Of a stretch of DNA of 35,163 nt, positions 23,425-32,207 are shown in pieces. The stretch is from Synergistaceae bacterium (GTDB lineage Bacteria; Synergistota; Synergistia; Synergistales; Aminobacteriaceae). The stretch is from contig JAIRYN010000027.1 of NCBI GenBank assembly GCA_031267575.1, positions 1-35,163 of the forward strand. The letters are read 5' to 3'. The notes under the pieces were generated by a model. It was not told where the DNA came from and searched no databases. It saw only the letters and a list, made by a program, of their open reading frames with translations. Position 1 is the first letter of the stretch, and every line of letters starts with the position of its first letter. Both the position numbers and the translations under genes were made by a program.

Positions 23425-24508
23425 CCTGTTCTTTCAATTTTTTCAACTTTTTCAGCTGCGCGGCTTCTTCTTCAGGAGACGCGCCTTTATGTAGGTCTTC
23501 GGTGACACCCCATCCCAGCATTTTAACGACGACGATGACGCCCATGAAAATCGAAAGGTACTCCGTAAAGAAACGCCAGATGACAGCCATGATCCCCGCC
23601 ATATTCCAGGGCATCAGGGTTCCAAAAAGAGCAGCGCCGCCGCTCTCCGCCACTCCGCTGGCGCCTGGCGTGGGGATGAAGTAGAGGACAAACATAAAAA
23701 CGGCTTGAGTCGCCAGAGTCTGAGCGAAATTGAAGGGCAGCCCCACGGCCAACATTAAAACCGGCAATACGGAAAAAATACTCAAAAGATGAGCCACCGA
23801 CAAGAGGATAGCCACGGCCGAGTACAAAAATCCGCTGGAAAAAGCCAGCCTGAAGTTTAGGTTGTAGTTGTCGATCTCGCAGTCCAGCCATTGGAAAGAC
23901 TTTTTGACGATTTTGGAGGACCTCAAAAAATTCAATTTTCTCGTCCACATTACCACGATTTTGCCCAACCGTTTAATGGAGTTGGGGCGTAGAATCGTGT
24001 AAGCGATAAAGAGCCACGTGCAGAAGATCACGACAAAGACGTAGCCTACCATACCCTTAATGAAGGGATTACCGTCTAAGAGCGCGGGGTCGATGAAAAG
24101 AGCGATGGGAACGATCAGACTCAGGATCAAGATGGTCAGCATGGTGCGGATGAGGGTGATCGCGATGCCTTTCCCCACGGGAATACCCCTTTTATAAAGG
24201 ACATAAACCTGAAAAGGGCCGCCGCCGCTTTGCATGGGGGTAACCGCGCAACCGAAATAATGAAGCCACGTGAGGACGATACCCAATTTAAAAGGGACGT
24301 GTTCATGGGCAGCGCGCACCAGAGCGCAGAAACGCGCCGCGTCGCAGCCCCAAGCCATGAACACCAATCCAAACGCCACCAGAAGATAGCTTTTATCGGC
24401 GGCGAAAAGAGAGCGTATCGTCTCCCTATCCACGCTCTGGGCCAGCACGATCGCGTTGGCGCCAAAGGCAAGCAGAACGAAAACGATCAAGCCTTTACGA
24501 AGAGACAA
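23411..24508 (-). CDS. Lysylphosphatidylglycerol synthase TM / UPF0104-family membrane protein
   Basis: A 365-residue integral membrane protein with about eight hydrophobic helices. It has the family-typical CAVTPMQSGGGPFQVYVL and FIPTPGASGVAESGGAALFG segments, as in the flippase-like half of MprF and the AglD/UPF0104 proteins. The synthetase half of MprF is absent, so lipid flipping or polysaccharide assembly is more likely than lysyl transfer. The start appears to be TTG 24508 (MSLRKGLIV). The only ribosome site is GAAAGGAT, about 8 bases upstream, and it belongs to the right end of the IS607 element. The C-terminus is a charged LKKLKKLKEQ repeat. It is the first gene of the envelope operon. 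Confidence 0.85.
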   Translation of the reverse strand: MSLRKGLIVFVLLAFGANAIVLAQSVDRETIRSLFAADKSYLLVAFGLVFMAWGCDAARFCALVRAAHEHVPFKLGIVLTWLHYFGCAVTPMQSGGGPFQVYVLYKRGIPVGKGIAITLIRTMLTILILSLIVPIALFIDPALLDGNPFIKGMVGYVFVVIFCTWLFIAYTILRPNSIKRLGKIVVMWTRKLNFLRSSKIVKKSFQWLDCEIDNYNLNFRLAFSSGFLYSAVAILLSVAHLLSIFSVLPVLMLAVGLPFNFAQTLATQAVFMFVLYFIPTPGASGVAESGGAALFGTLMPWNMAGIMAVIWRFFTEYLSIFMGVIVVVKMLGWGVTEDLHKGASPEEEAAQLKKLKKLKEQDGSL

Positions 24509-24521
24509 TATACCGATCCTT

Positions 24522-24992
24522 TCAGCGTACTAATACCCATTGATAACCTACTAGATACGTTTCGCATAGTATCCCTTCGACTATAAAGTCAAAGAAAAAG
24601 CTAAATCTCGCGAATCTCATGGAAACTCTTGAAATAAGTTGGTGTGCCTGCTTAAATACCATCTTACAACGCTTGACTGCGTTGCTAACGTCCTTCACTG
24701 CTATTATCTTTATTCGATATAGAATTCGATATAGAACTTCTCTTGTCCACTCTAGAAGATTTGGAAGGAGCGGAAGATTTAGAAGGAACCACTTTTTTAT
24801 TTTCATCTTTATTTTCATCCAGCTTGCTCTTGTTCTCGGGCACTTCAGGTAAACAGTCGTTTGGTTGTAGACATACCTCGCCCCCCCCATCCATTGCCTC
24901 AACATCCGCCGTTGCGTCATCATTGGGTAGATTGGGTAGATTGGATAAATTCGAATCTTCCGCGATTTTAGCTTTGTATTTTTTGAGTCCAT
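24522..24992 (-). pseudogene. tnpB: Truncated IS607 TnpB (N-terminal part)
   Basis: From ATG 24992 the frame gives a typical TnpB N-terminus: SRKIRIYP, then QRRMLRQWMGGARYVYNQT, then a degenerate IAVKDVSNAVKRCKMVFK. After about 120 residues it runs into the element's right end and stops at 24522. The RuvC catalytic motifs and the zinc finger are missing. Even this part contains in-frame expansions (IYPIYPIYP, MKIKMKIK, LYRILYR). The first 300 bases overlap the end of tnpA in another frame. Confidence 0.8.
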
Positions 24993-25524
24993 GAAGACGA
25001 CAAGAGAAGACATGCAAGATGGTAAGCAAGTCTTTTGTGAGTTCCTCTTCTGGAGAAAGTGAAACCTCGTTGAGAACCACGATTTTTCCACCATTGCGGT
25101 TGAGAATAAATTCGATAATCCCCGACCCAAATCTTGCAAGACGGTCTCGGTAAGCAACCACAAGCGTAATAATAGCTCCTGATATGCTTCGTTCCAGTAT
25201 GGAGAGCAATCCTTTCCGCTTGAAGTTGATTCCAGAACCAATGTCTTTGACGATTTCGGCATTGGGGTACTTGCTTCGCATAAACTCGACTTGCCTTTGC
25301 AAGTCGTTTTTTTGCTTTGCGCTTGAAACTCGGCAGTAACAGATTGTGAAGTCTCGATTATTTTCTGTGGGTTTCGGTAGCAGGTACTCGGACACATCAA
25401 CTCGCCTGTGACCTCCTTTTGTCCGAACACTATAGATCCTGCCTTCATCTGCCCACCTCCTAATAGTTCCAATACTCAACCCTGTTACCTCTGCTGCTTG
25501 GTACACCGTATATAGTCTAGCCAT
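24685..25524 (-). CDS. tnpA: IS607-family serine recombinase TnpA
   Basis: The N-terminal MerR-like helix-turn-helix (LYTVYQAAEVTGLSIGTIRRW, about 4-45) is followed by the small serine-recombinase domain: YCRVSSAKQKNDLQRQ with catalytic Ser about 67, SGINFKRKGL, and VAYRDRLARFG. The family core ends near VFSCRLHGLKKYKAKI (about 205). The reading frame continues some 75 residues as a low-complexity Ser/Lys/Asn/Glu tail where it overlaps tnpB, giving 279 residues in total. The catalytic core looks intact, so the protein may still be active and could move the short copies. The -10 box is so close to the ATG that the message would be nearly leaderless. Confidence 0.88.
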   Translation of the reverse strand: MARLYTVYQAAEVTGLSIGTIRRWADEGRIYSVRTKGGHRRVDVSEYLLPKPTENNRDFTICYCRVSSAKQKNDLQRQVEFMRSKYPNAEIVKDIGSGINFKRKGLLSILERSISGAIITLVVAYRDRLARFGSGIIEFILNRNGGKIVVLNEVSLSPEEELTKDLLTILHVFSCRLHGLKKYKAKIAEDSNLSNLPNLPNDDATADVEAMDGGGEVCLQPNDCLPEVPENKSKLDENKDENKKVVPSKSSAPSKSSRVDKRSSISNSISNKDNSSEGR

Positions 25525-25561
25525 AGTGACTAGACTATAGCACGTATCAATATTTTGTCAA
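25511..25561 (-). promoter_or_regulatory. tnpA promoter with inverted repeat over the start codon
   Basis: On the minus strand, TTGACA (25561-25556) and TATAGT (25539-25534) are 16 bases apart; the ATG is at 25524-25522. Perfect 10-base arms TATAGTCTAG and CTAGACTATA (25539-25530 and 25520-25511) bracket the ATG and include the -10 box. Confidence 0.7.
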
Positions 25562-25647
25562 GTACTTATTTATAGGAATAAATATTTGACTAAACTCTAT
25601 ATATTGATCGCCCATCTAGGGCGCGACAACTTAAAATACAAAAACAT

Positions 25648-26241
25648 TTATTGAGTGAAGGCCCCGATGTCGTGAAGCCTCTGAAGGTGCACGAAAAATT
25701 GCTCAAGTTGAGGGGTCAATTGTCGCTGGATACACAAAGCTATCTCAAAGTACCTCTTTTCCTGATACAGGGTTTCGAGATGACGAATGCTTTCTGAAAG
25801 GTTCTTCTGCAATTGGGAAAGTCCCGAATCGGCCGTTTCTTCCTGGACGGACAAAAGCGCGCTGCAATTTTGAAAAATGAGCAGCAACCAGTCCAACCCG
25901 TCCGCCGCATAGGGCAATTGTCCTTGACCTATAGCGATTTCGTTTTTCTCAAAATGGACAGCGACTTCCCTCAACCCGTCTATCAACCTGGGGACGTATC
26001 GCAGCGCCTCGTCCAGCGAATTTTGGATAAGTTCCCTCACAGGTTGAGAGGTAAAATGCGCTCCCAGTCCTCCCGTGACGTTCAAAAAGGCATCTTCGTC
26101 CATAACGACCCCGTCCAACCGAAGCTCCGTAACGACACGGCCGTTCTGAGACATCTCTCCCCTGACAGCGTTTAAAATAGAGGCCGTATCCGCATTATCG
26201 AGGAAATCAGTGTATTCCTTTCCGTCTATATAAACTTTCAC
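25648..26241 (-). CDS. Hypothetical protein upstream of fliD
   Basis: A 197-residue acidic, mostly helical, soluble protein without signal peptide. It begins MKVYIDGKEYTDFLDNADT, a small beta-rich start, followed by long amphipathic helices up to IQRQLTPQLEQFFVHLQRLHDI. I do not recognise a family. It is divergent from fliD. The Shine-Dalgarno GAGGG lies about 7 bases before the ATG (26241). Confidence 0.7.
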   Translation of the reverse strand: MKVYIDGKEYTDFLDNADTASILNAVRGEMSQNGRVVTELRLDGVVMDEDAFLNVTGGLGAHFTSQPVRELIQNSLDEALRYVPRLIDGLREVAVHFEKNEIAIGQGQLPYAADGLDWLLLIFQNCSALLSVQEETADSGLSQLQKNLSESIRHLETLYQEKRYFEIALCIQRQLTPQLEQFFVHLQRLHDIGAFTQ

Positions 26242-26455
26242 GAGGACCCCTCCCTCTTGATAACCTCAATCGCCTCTCGTATAAACACATCTATCGCCTT
26301 TTTTCACAACGCAACCCATTGCAACTCATTGTAACATAGAAGGTCATGGGAGTAATCAATAGGATAAAAGGCTTCCGTCAACTTACGTTATAAATTCTCC
26401 TTGCGCTTGGTGTAGAATGACAACATGAATATTACGAGAATTTCTGTATTGCGCT

Positions 26456-26482
26456 TATATTTATAACGGATTTTGCCGATAC
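26456..26482 (+). promoter_or_regulatory. Sigma-28 (FliA)-type promoter of fliD
   Basis: TATA (26456-26459), 15 bases, then GCCGATAC (26475-26482) agrees closely with the flagellar sigma-28 pattern TAAA-N15-GCCGATAA. It lies about 60 bases before the fliD ATG. The rest of 26242-26455 holds no gene. Confidence 0.75.
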
Positions 26483-26543
26483 AAAACATAAGTTTTAGTT
26501 TAAAATTTTCAATTAATTTTTTTGACTGGAAGGGGACTTTTCG

Positions 26544-29492
26544 ATGCCAGATATGTCTATTACGGGTATCGCGTCGGGTATTGATTGGGATAGCATGGTA
26601 GCAAAATTGCTGGAGAAGGCACAAAAACCCGCACTTGTTATGTTGACCAAGCGGGACAACCTGGAGATGAAAAGAGACCTTTTCGAGGAATTTCGCGTTT
26701 CTTTGCAGGCATTGCAGAGCAGTTTGTCGCCTTTGAAGCTGGCCGCCACGTTCAAGGCGAGAGATGTCGAGATATCGAGGCTGGATAGCAATATTTCATA
26801 TAAAGGTGTTTTGAGCGCCACCGCCAACTCGGACGCGGAGATCAGCGTACACGACTTAGAGGTATTGAAGCTAGCTAAGGGTCAGGTGAACCGCTCCAAT
26901 GCGTTTTCGTCTCCCACGGCTGCATTCGGCAGTTCTTTATTGGGATCGGACAGCACCTATTTCTACGTAAACGCCGGCGGACACAAAGTACGTATTGACG
27001 TGAATTCGACGGATTCGCTGGATTCTCTCGCGAAACAAATCAACACGAAACTCAAGACGCAAGTTCCTCCTGTGGACGTGACAGCGGCCGTCGTCGATAA
27101 CAAGCTCGTCCTAAAAAGCGATAACGTGGGTCTGGGAAAGACGACGCACACAGCAACGATCACACGATCCACCAACTCATACGACTCCGTGCTTTTCAGC
27201 ACGAACCCCGGCAATACCGACTCCAGCATCGAACCTCCGACCTACTCCCTCGACATGGTACTGGGCGGTGCCATGGTAGTGGGCGGTGGCCTTGGTGAAG
27301 GGAGTATCCTCATTAAAGACGAAGATGGCATAACCTACAGGGCGGGCCTGGACTTTGACGTTGTGGGCGGCAACCGTATCCGCTGGCGAAACTTGGACAC
27401 CGCGTTCCCTACTCCTGGAGAACTTTATCGCGATACATATAGTGCATACGCGGGAGACACGTTCTCGGTGACGGCGACGCGCTCTTCGAACGGTGACGTG
27501 GATGTGTGGGCTTTGCCTTTCGAGATGAGTACCAGAGCTGAGATCCAGGTCACATTCGGAGGCAACACTTATTCATCGACAGATCCGAATCCCATTTTTC
27601 GAGGCAGTGCCACGGGCGCAATACTATGGTTGAGCGACAATAAACCTGCGGATGGAAACGATTATAAGGTTACCTATATCGCGGCGGGAAGTGAACATAT
27701 CACTCTCGAGATCATGCGCGGTAATCAGGACGAACTGTCGGAAAACTACGCCGACATCGCGAAGGGAACCGCCACGATCCAGCAACCGGGAAGCCGAGTC
27801 TGGAGAGAAGGGCTCGACTTCGAGATCGTGCAGAGCGCCAACGGCAAGGCTGTAGTCCAGTGGTACAACGGAGGAGCTGGAGATGCCCCAGAACCAGCGA
27901 GTGTTTACGACATCACTTTGCAAAAAACCGATGGCACGACGACAACCCTCAACGGCGTTACGCGTAACGACAAGGACGTAGTCCGTCTGCCTGGCAACGG
28001 TACGTTCGACTCCGTGCCTCATGGAACGCACTCGTCGATAATAGGGCACAATGCCATACCTTTCGATTATAGTACCTCACCGGTCATGAATGCCTGGTCT
28101 TTTAATGCCGAACTTGATTCCTCAAAGCAAAATCTCGTGATAACATGGACAGCGCCAGATCCAGCGTCAACGAGCCTCCCCACCCCTGGAATACCTATAA
28201 AGTCTCCGGCCTACGGCAAAACGTACACTGTCGAGTACACCTACAACGCCAGCGTCTTCACCCTGAGCGACGACGGTAACGGCGCTCTGGCCGCTCTGGG
28301 GTTGGATCAGACGGACGAGGAACACTACACGGCGGCTCAAAACGCCGAGGTGATCCTGAACGGAGAGAAGGTCACCATCTCCTCCAACCGCCTTAGCGCA
28401 GCCAACAACAGCGAGCTGATCAAGGGCCTGACCATTGATCTGAAGGGACTAGGGCATGTGTCTCTAGATATCTCTCAGGACGCGGAGCCGGCCGTTACCG
28501 CTATACAGCAATTGACCACAGTCTACAACGACATCATGCAATGGATCAACACCCGCATGACGGAACAGGCGGTGGACGACACCAAAAAGGCCACACTGGA
28601 CAGCGACGACTTCCGCATGAAGTGGGGCCTTCTGAAGGGCAATTCCCTGTTGCGTAACTCGAAAAGTACTTTGCGCAGGCTCACTTCCCAGATCTACTCT
28701 ACCGCGTTCACTCAGCGAAGCAGCCGCCAAGCGGTTTATGGCACGATGGAAAACAACGGCATCCTGAACGCGGGGTCCTTTACCATTGCCGTGCGTGATC
28801 GGGTGGGCACCATAACCGTGAACCCCGGCGATACCCTTGAAACCATCGCGGCGAAAATCAATAGCCCTACGCTCGGTGAGCTGGATAACCCCCTGTTCGT
28901 CATTGCCGTCGACTCTAAGGGACAGGAGTACTCTACGCCTCTCGTCACGGCCACGGTAGAGAACAACACTCTGGTCATCAAGGCGGGGACCGATCAGCCG
29001 GTCACACTGGGCGGAAGCAACGTTGTGCTGTCGTCTTTAGGATTGAACTACGAGTACAGTTCTCTCTCCCAAATAGGAATCAAGCTCCCTTCACGTGGTA
29101 CTGTAACGACGGACGCGCTAGCGGGCTCATTAGAGTTCGATACCAGCGCGTTCATGGCCGCGCTGGAGAAGAACCCGGACGATGTGTCGATGTTGGTCAC
29201 CAACTTCGCGGGACAAATGCAAACCTATATGGACAACATGATCAGGTCCTCCCAGAAAGAGGTCTCCGGTATCGCCATCACTCAAGGTGCTGTGGTGCAG
29301 GAAATGAACGCCCTCAAAGCAGAAATGGATAGCATCGACAAATACCTGGCGGATTTCGAAAAGAAACTCCAGACAAAGCAGGAAAATCTTTACAAGCAGT
29401 TCTCGGCGGCGGAGGTTGGGCTATCGAAACTGATGCAACAGGCCAGTTGGCTCGCCAATGTCACGTCACAACTGCAACAATCCGCAGGATAA
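26544..29492 (+). CDS. fliD: Flagellar hook-associated protein 2 (filament cap) FliD, very long form
   Basis: FliD caps the flagellar filament and helps flagellin fold at the tip; it is exported through the flagellar secretion apparatus without a cleaved signal. The N-terminus MSITGIASGIDWDSMVAKLLEKAQ is the standard FliD_N start, with coiled-coil heptads (about 25-55). The C-terminus (about 570-982) is FliD_C, ending in a long coiled coil that finishes WLANVTSQLQQ. At 982 residues it is about twice the common size. The extra middle part (about 230-560) contains related beta-rich modules (YRAGLDFDVVGGNRIRW and WREGLDFEIVQSANGKAVVQW). GAAGGGG lies 10 bases before the ATG. A sigma-28 promoter precedes it and a bidirectional terminator follows. 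Confidence 0.92.
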   Translation: MPDMSITGIASGIDWDSMVAKLLEKAQKPALVMLTKRDNLEMKRDLFEEFRVSLQALQSSLSPLKLAATFKARDVEISRLDSNISYKGVLSATANSDAEISVHDLEVLKLAKGQVNRSNAFSSPTAAFGSSLLGSDSTYFYVNAGGHKVRIDVNSTDSLDSLAKQINTKLKTQVPPVDVTAAVVDNKLVLKSDNVGLGKTTHTATITRSTNSYDSVLFSTNPGNTDSSIEPPTYSLDMVLGGAMVVGGGLGEGSILIKDEDGITYRAGLDFDVVGGNRIRWRNLDTAFPTPGELYRDTYSAYAGDTFSVTATRSSNGDVDVWALPFEMSTRAEIQVTFGGNTYSSTDPNPIFRGSATGAILWLSDNKPADGNDYKVTYIAAGSEHITLEIMRGNQDELSENYADIAKGTATIQQPGSRVWREGLDFEIVQSANGKAVVQWYNGGAGDAPEPASVYDITLQKTDGTTTTLNGVTRNDKDVVRLPGNGTFDSVPHGTHSSIIGHNAIPFDYSTSPVMNAWSFNAELDSSKQNLVITWTAPDPASTSLPTPGIPIKSPAYGKTYTVEYTYNASVFTLSDDGNGALAALGLDQTDEEHYTAAQNAEVILNGEKVTISSNRLSAANNSELIKGLTIDLKGLGHVSLDISQDAEPAVTAIQQLTTVYNDIMQWINTRMTEQAVDDTKKATLDSDDFRMKWGLLKGNSLLRNSKSTLRRLTSQIYSTAFTQRSSRQAVYGTMENNGILNAGSFTIAVRDRVGTITVNPGDTLETIAAKINSPTLGELDNPLFVIAVDSKGQEYSTPLVTATVENNTLVIKAGTDQPVTLGGSNVVLSSLGLNYEYSSLSQIGIKLPSRGTVTTDALAGSLEFDTSAFMAALEKNPDDVSMLVTNFAGQMQTYMDNMIRSSQKEVSGIAITQGAVVQEMNALKAEMDSIDKYLADFEKKLQTKQENLYKQFSAAEVGLSKLMQQASWLANVTSQLQQSAG

Positions 29493-29553
29493 TATATAGT
29501 ATGTTAATAGCCTATAATATATTAGCTATTACAAAGCGCGACAATGTGTTATA

Positions 29554-29600
29554 GAGTAAACAAAAAGCGATCGTGGAATACGGTCGCTTTTTGTTTACTC
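29554..29600. terminator. Bidirectional terminator between fliD and the htpG unit
   Basis: A perfect 17-bp stem GAGTAAACAAAAAGCGA (29554-29570) and TCGCTTTTTGTTTACTC (29584-29600) extends inward by CGT/ACG. Runs of A and T on either side let it work on both strands. Confidence 0.85.
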
Positions 29601-29640
29601 TCAATTTACGCATTCTTAGTTTACGCGCTGCGCTGCTCCG

Positions 29641-29713
29641 ATCATTTCAGATTATTTCAGATTATTTCCGACTCATTTCAGATCATTTCCGCATACTAAT
29701 ACCTACTCAATTA
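29641..29713 (-). repeat. IS607 right-end fragment with tandem repeat
   Basis: Positions 29681-29710 (gatcatttccgcatactaat and onward) match the IS607 right end with few changes. Just before it, gatcatttcag-type units of about 11 bases repeat at 29641-29690. Unlike the other copies, it lies at gene 3' ends and not before a start codon. Confidence 0.6.
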
Positions 29714-29763
29714 TAGCTTACCCAGAAACTACATTGACCTTTTATTTTCCTACTGTTATTTTC

Positions 29764-30216
29764 CTATTCCGACTCGTCGCCTTCGCCAAAACCCAGCATG
29801 TCAGAGACATCGAAGACTTCCAATTCTGCTTTGGACCGAATGATCTCTATTTCTCGGCACAACTTCTGCTTAGCTTCGAGGATCGACCTGGCCTGCTCCA
29901 GCCTTTTGAATGCCTCGTCCACGAGACCTTTATCGTAGAGCGCCGTAGCGGCGTTGGTGATGAACGCCCCCATGAAAGCCTCGAACTTGCGCGCTTTATC
30001 CTCTTCCCGGTCACCGAAATGCTTACGTGTTAGCCGCAAAATATCCCAGGCAAGGGTCTCTTGGCTGATGCGCCCCAATTCGTCCAAAACTCTGTCGAAC
30101 TCGGATTTCTGAGACGTGGAATCGACATAGCGCTCCGTGGACATCACATCGTACTGTGGAACAAAATCTCCCACTTCGCTTTTTTCGATCTTTTGATCCG
30201 TCGCTGCCCGATCCAC
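29764..30216 (-). CDS. Hypothetical protein cotranscribed with htpG
   Basis: A 150-residue, charged, mostly helical soluble protein. The start is GTG 30216, with GGGAGG about 9 bases upstream, 30 bases after the htpG stop, so it is probably the second gene of that operon. It contains EFDRVLDELGRISQETLAWDIL and helices with heptad character (LVDEAFKRLEQARSILEAKQ), ending with the acidic FDVSDMLGFGEGDESE. I do not recognise a family. A co-chaperone or stress role would be a guess from position only. Confidence 0.75.
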   Translation of the reverse strand: MDRAATDQKIEKSEVGDFVPQYDVMSTERYVDSTSQKSEFDRVLDELGRISQETLAWDILRLTRKHFGDREEDKARKFEAFMGAFITNAATALYDKGLVDEAFKRLEQARSILEAKQKLCREIEIIRSKAELEVFDVSDMLGFGEGDESE

Positions 30217-30246
30217 TGTGATTTTTGCCTCCCTTCGCTCAGACGC

Positions 30247-32199
30247 TCAAGACTTGCCATCAGAATCACGCCCAATAAGAGCCGCGCCCATAATGTCGGC
30301 CAAATAACGCGCGAAACGTCCGGGATCGGCGATAATCCCTCCATCCAAGATCAGAGCCTGGTCGTACAACACCGACACAAAATCCCCTACCCTCTCGTCG
30401 CCATTTCCGGCCAACTCCATCAGGCGACGAATCACGGGATGCTCCGGGTTGACCTCCAGAACGCGCTTGCTCGGAGGGGCTTCCTGACCCATAGCGCGCA
30501 TCAATTGCTCCATCTGGAAGGACATGGCGTTTCCGTCACCCACAAGGCACACCGGAGAGGCGGTCATACGTGCGGACAACCGCACGTCGCTCAGGGCGTC
30601 GCCTAGAGACTTCATGATCACTTCTTTCAATGGCGTAAAATCGGACTGGAATCCTTCCATCTTTTTCTCCGCTTCCTTGCGCTCCTCCTCGGTGCTTGCC
30701 TGCACCGAGCCAGAACCCACGTCCAAGAATTTCGTTTCCCCGTACACGTGAGTCTGAGACATGATAACCTCATCCACAGGATCTGTGAGCAACAAAACCT
30801 CGTAGCCCCTTTCCAGAAACGCCTCCAGTTTCGGCGATCCCTTCAAGGTGGAGACGTCTCGGCCCACGAGGGTATAGATACCTTCCTGACCAGGCTTCAT
30901 GCGGCTTTTATAGGAATCCAAAGTCGTCCATCCACCGCCATTCGCCTCCACGCCTCCCGCGCAATGGAATAAGGATAACTCCAGGATTGTCTGGGCGTTT
31001 TCCTGGTCGTGCACGACGCCTTCTTTAAAGACTTTACCGAAAACCGACCAGAATTTTTCGTATTTTTCACGCTCGTTCTCCAGCATTTTGCGGAAACTCG
31101 CGAAGAGCTTGCGCAACGTACTGCGGCGCATAACCCGAACCCGCTGGTCCTCCTGGAGGATCTCTCTCGATATGTTGAGCGGCAGGTCCTCCGAGTCGAT
31201 AACGCCTTTGATGAAGCGTAGGTACTCTGGAATCAGGTCTTTGCAGTCATTCATGATGAAGACGCGTTTGATGTAAAGGCTGATTCCTCCGCTGTAGGTG
31301 TTCATGAAGAGGTCGAAGGGAGCCTGCTGGGGGATGAACAAGAGCCCTCTGAAGTTGACCGAGCCCTCAGCGTTGATGGTGACGCGCGTCAGAGGCTCCT
31401 GCCAATCGTGAGAGAGATGGCGGTAGAACTCGCGGTACTCCTCCTCCGTGACTTCTCCCTCAGGTTTACACCAGATTGCCTTCTGGGAGTTGACGACCTC
31501 GTCCTCGATGGTTTCCTTCTTATCTTTCCACTTCGCGCAGTTCATCACGATGGGGTAGCTGATGAAGTCGGAGTATTTTCCGATGATGTCGCGGAGCACC
31601 CATTCGTCCGTGTAATCTTTCTCGTCTTTTTCCTCCCCCTCCTCTGGCTTTCGGAGGTAGAGCTTTACCGAGGTGCCGCACTCAGGGAGCGCGGCTTCTT
31701 CCAGGCTGTAGGACCCATCTCCCGTGGACTCGAACTTCCATGCCTCAGAGGAACCCAGCCGTCGAGAGACAAGTTCCACCTTGTCGGAAACCATGAAGGC
31801 GGAGTAAAACCCCACTCCAAACTGTCCAATCAACATCTCCTGAGTGGAAAACGACGCTTTTTTCCCGGAGGCGTCTCGCCCAGCCGCGGCCAGATATTCC
31901 TTCGTCCCCGACTTGGCGATAGTGCCGATGTAATTGATGATCTCCTCTCGACTCATCCCCACGCCGTTGTCGAGAATGGTCAGGGTTCGTTTCTCCTTGT
32001 CTCGCTCGACGCGGATCTTCGCCTCATACTCCCCATACTCGTCACTGGACAAAACCTCTATCCTGCGCTTATCCAGGGCGTCAGAAGCGTTGGAGATCAA
32101 CTCCCTCAAAAAGATTTCTTTGTTGGAGTAAACGGAGTGGATCATCATTTTTAGAAGCTCCGCCGCCTCCGATTGGAAGAAATATTTTTCCTGTGCCAC
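30247..32199 (-). CDS. htpG: HtpG (Hsp90-family chaperone)
   Basis: This ATP-dependent cytosolic chaperone has 650 residues. The GHKL ATPase domain has FLRELISNASDALDKRR, ILDNGVGMSREE, IGTIAKSGTKE and GQFGVGFYSAFMVSDKVEL. The middle domain has IKRVFIMNDCKDLIPEYLRF and DSEDLPLNISREILQE. The C-terminal dimerisation domain ends with a short polar tail. The start is GTG 32199 (VAQEKYFF read as Met). The GAAAGGAT at the end of repeat copy D lies about 11 bases upstream and is the only visible ribosome site. It is followed by a small hypothetical gene. Confidence 0.95.
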   Translation of the reverse strand: MAQEKYFFQSEAAELLKMMIHSVYSNKEIFLRELISNASDALDKRRIEVLSSDEYGEYEAKIRVERDKEKRTLTILDNGVGMSREEIINYIGTIAKSGTKEYLAAAGRDASGKKASFSTQEMLIGQFGVGFYSAFMVSDKVELVSRRLGSSEAWKFESTGDGSYSLEEAALPECGTSVKLYLRKPEEGEEKDEKDYTDEWVLRDIIGKYSDFISYPIVMNCAKWKDKKETIEDEVVNSQKAIWCKPEGEVTEEEYREFYRHLSHDWQEPLTRVTINAEGSVNFRGLLFIPQQAPFDLFMNTYSGGISLYIKRVFIMNDCKDLIPEYLRFIKGVIDSEDLPLNISREILQEDQRVRVMRRSTLRKLFASFRKMLENEREKYEKFWSVFGKVFKEGVVHDQENAQTILELSLFHCAGGVEANGGGWTTLDSYKSRMKPGQEGIYTLVGRDVSTLKGSPKLEAFLERGYEVLLLTDPVDEVIMSQTHVYGETKFLDVGSGSVQASTEEERKEAEKKMEGFQSDFTPLKEVIMKSLGDALSDVRLSARMTASPVCLVGDGNAMSFQMEQLMRAMGQEAPPSKRVLEVNPEHPVIRRLMELAGNGDERVGDFVSVLYDQALILDGGIIADPGRFARYLADIMGAALIGRDSDGKS

Positions 32200-32207
32200 C
32201 TGCTGTA

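Larger units (their letters stand above)
24510..25565 (-). mobile_element. IS607-family insertion element, copy C
   Basis: The element holds a serine-recombinase tnpA, an overlapping truncated tnpB, a promoter-bearing left end (about 25565-25522) and the conserved right end (about 24625-24510) shared with copies A, B and D. The right end stops beside the start of the first envelope-operon gene. The middle and C-terminal parts of TnpB are lost, so this is a deletion derivative. Its exact left boundary is not certain. Confidence 0.8.

Noticed and set aside
24230-24586. Plus-strand frame spanning the IS607 right end
   Set aside because: It is antisense to the flippase-like gene and runs through the repeat. 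No protein features are visible.
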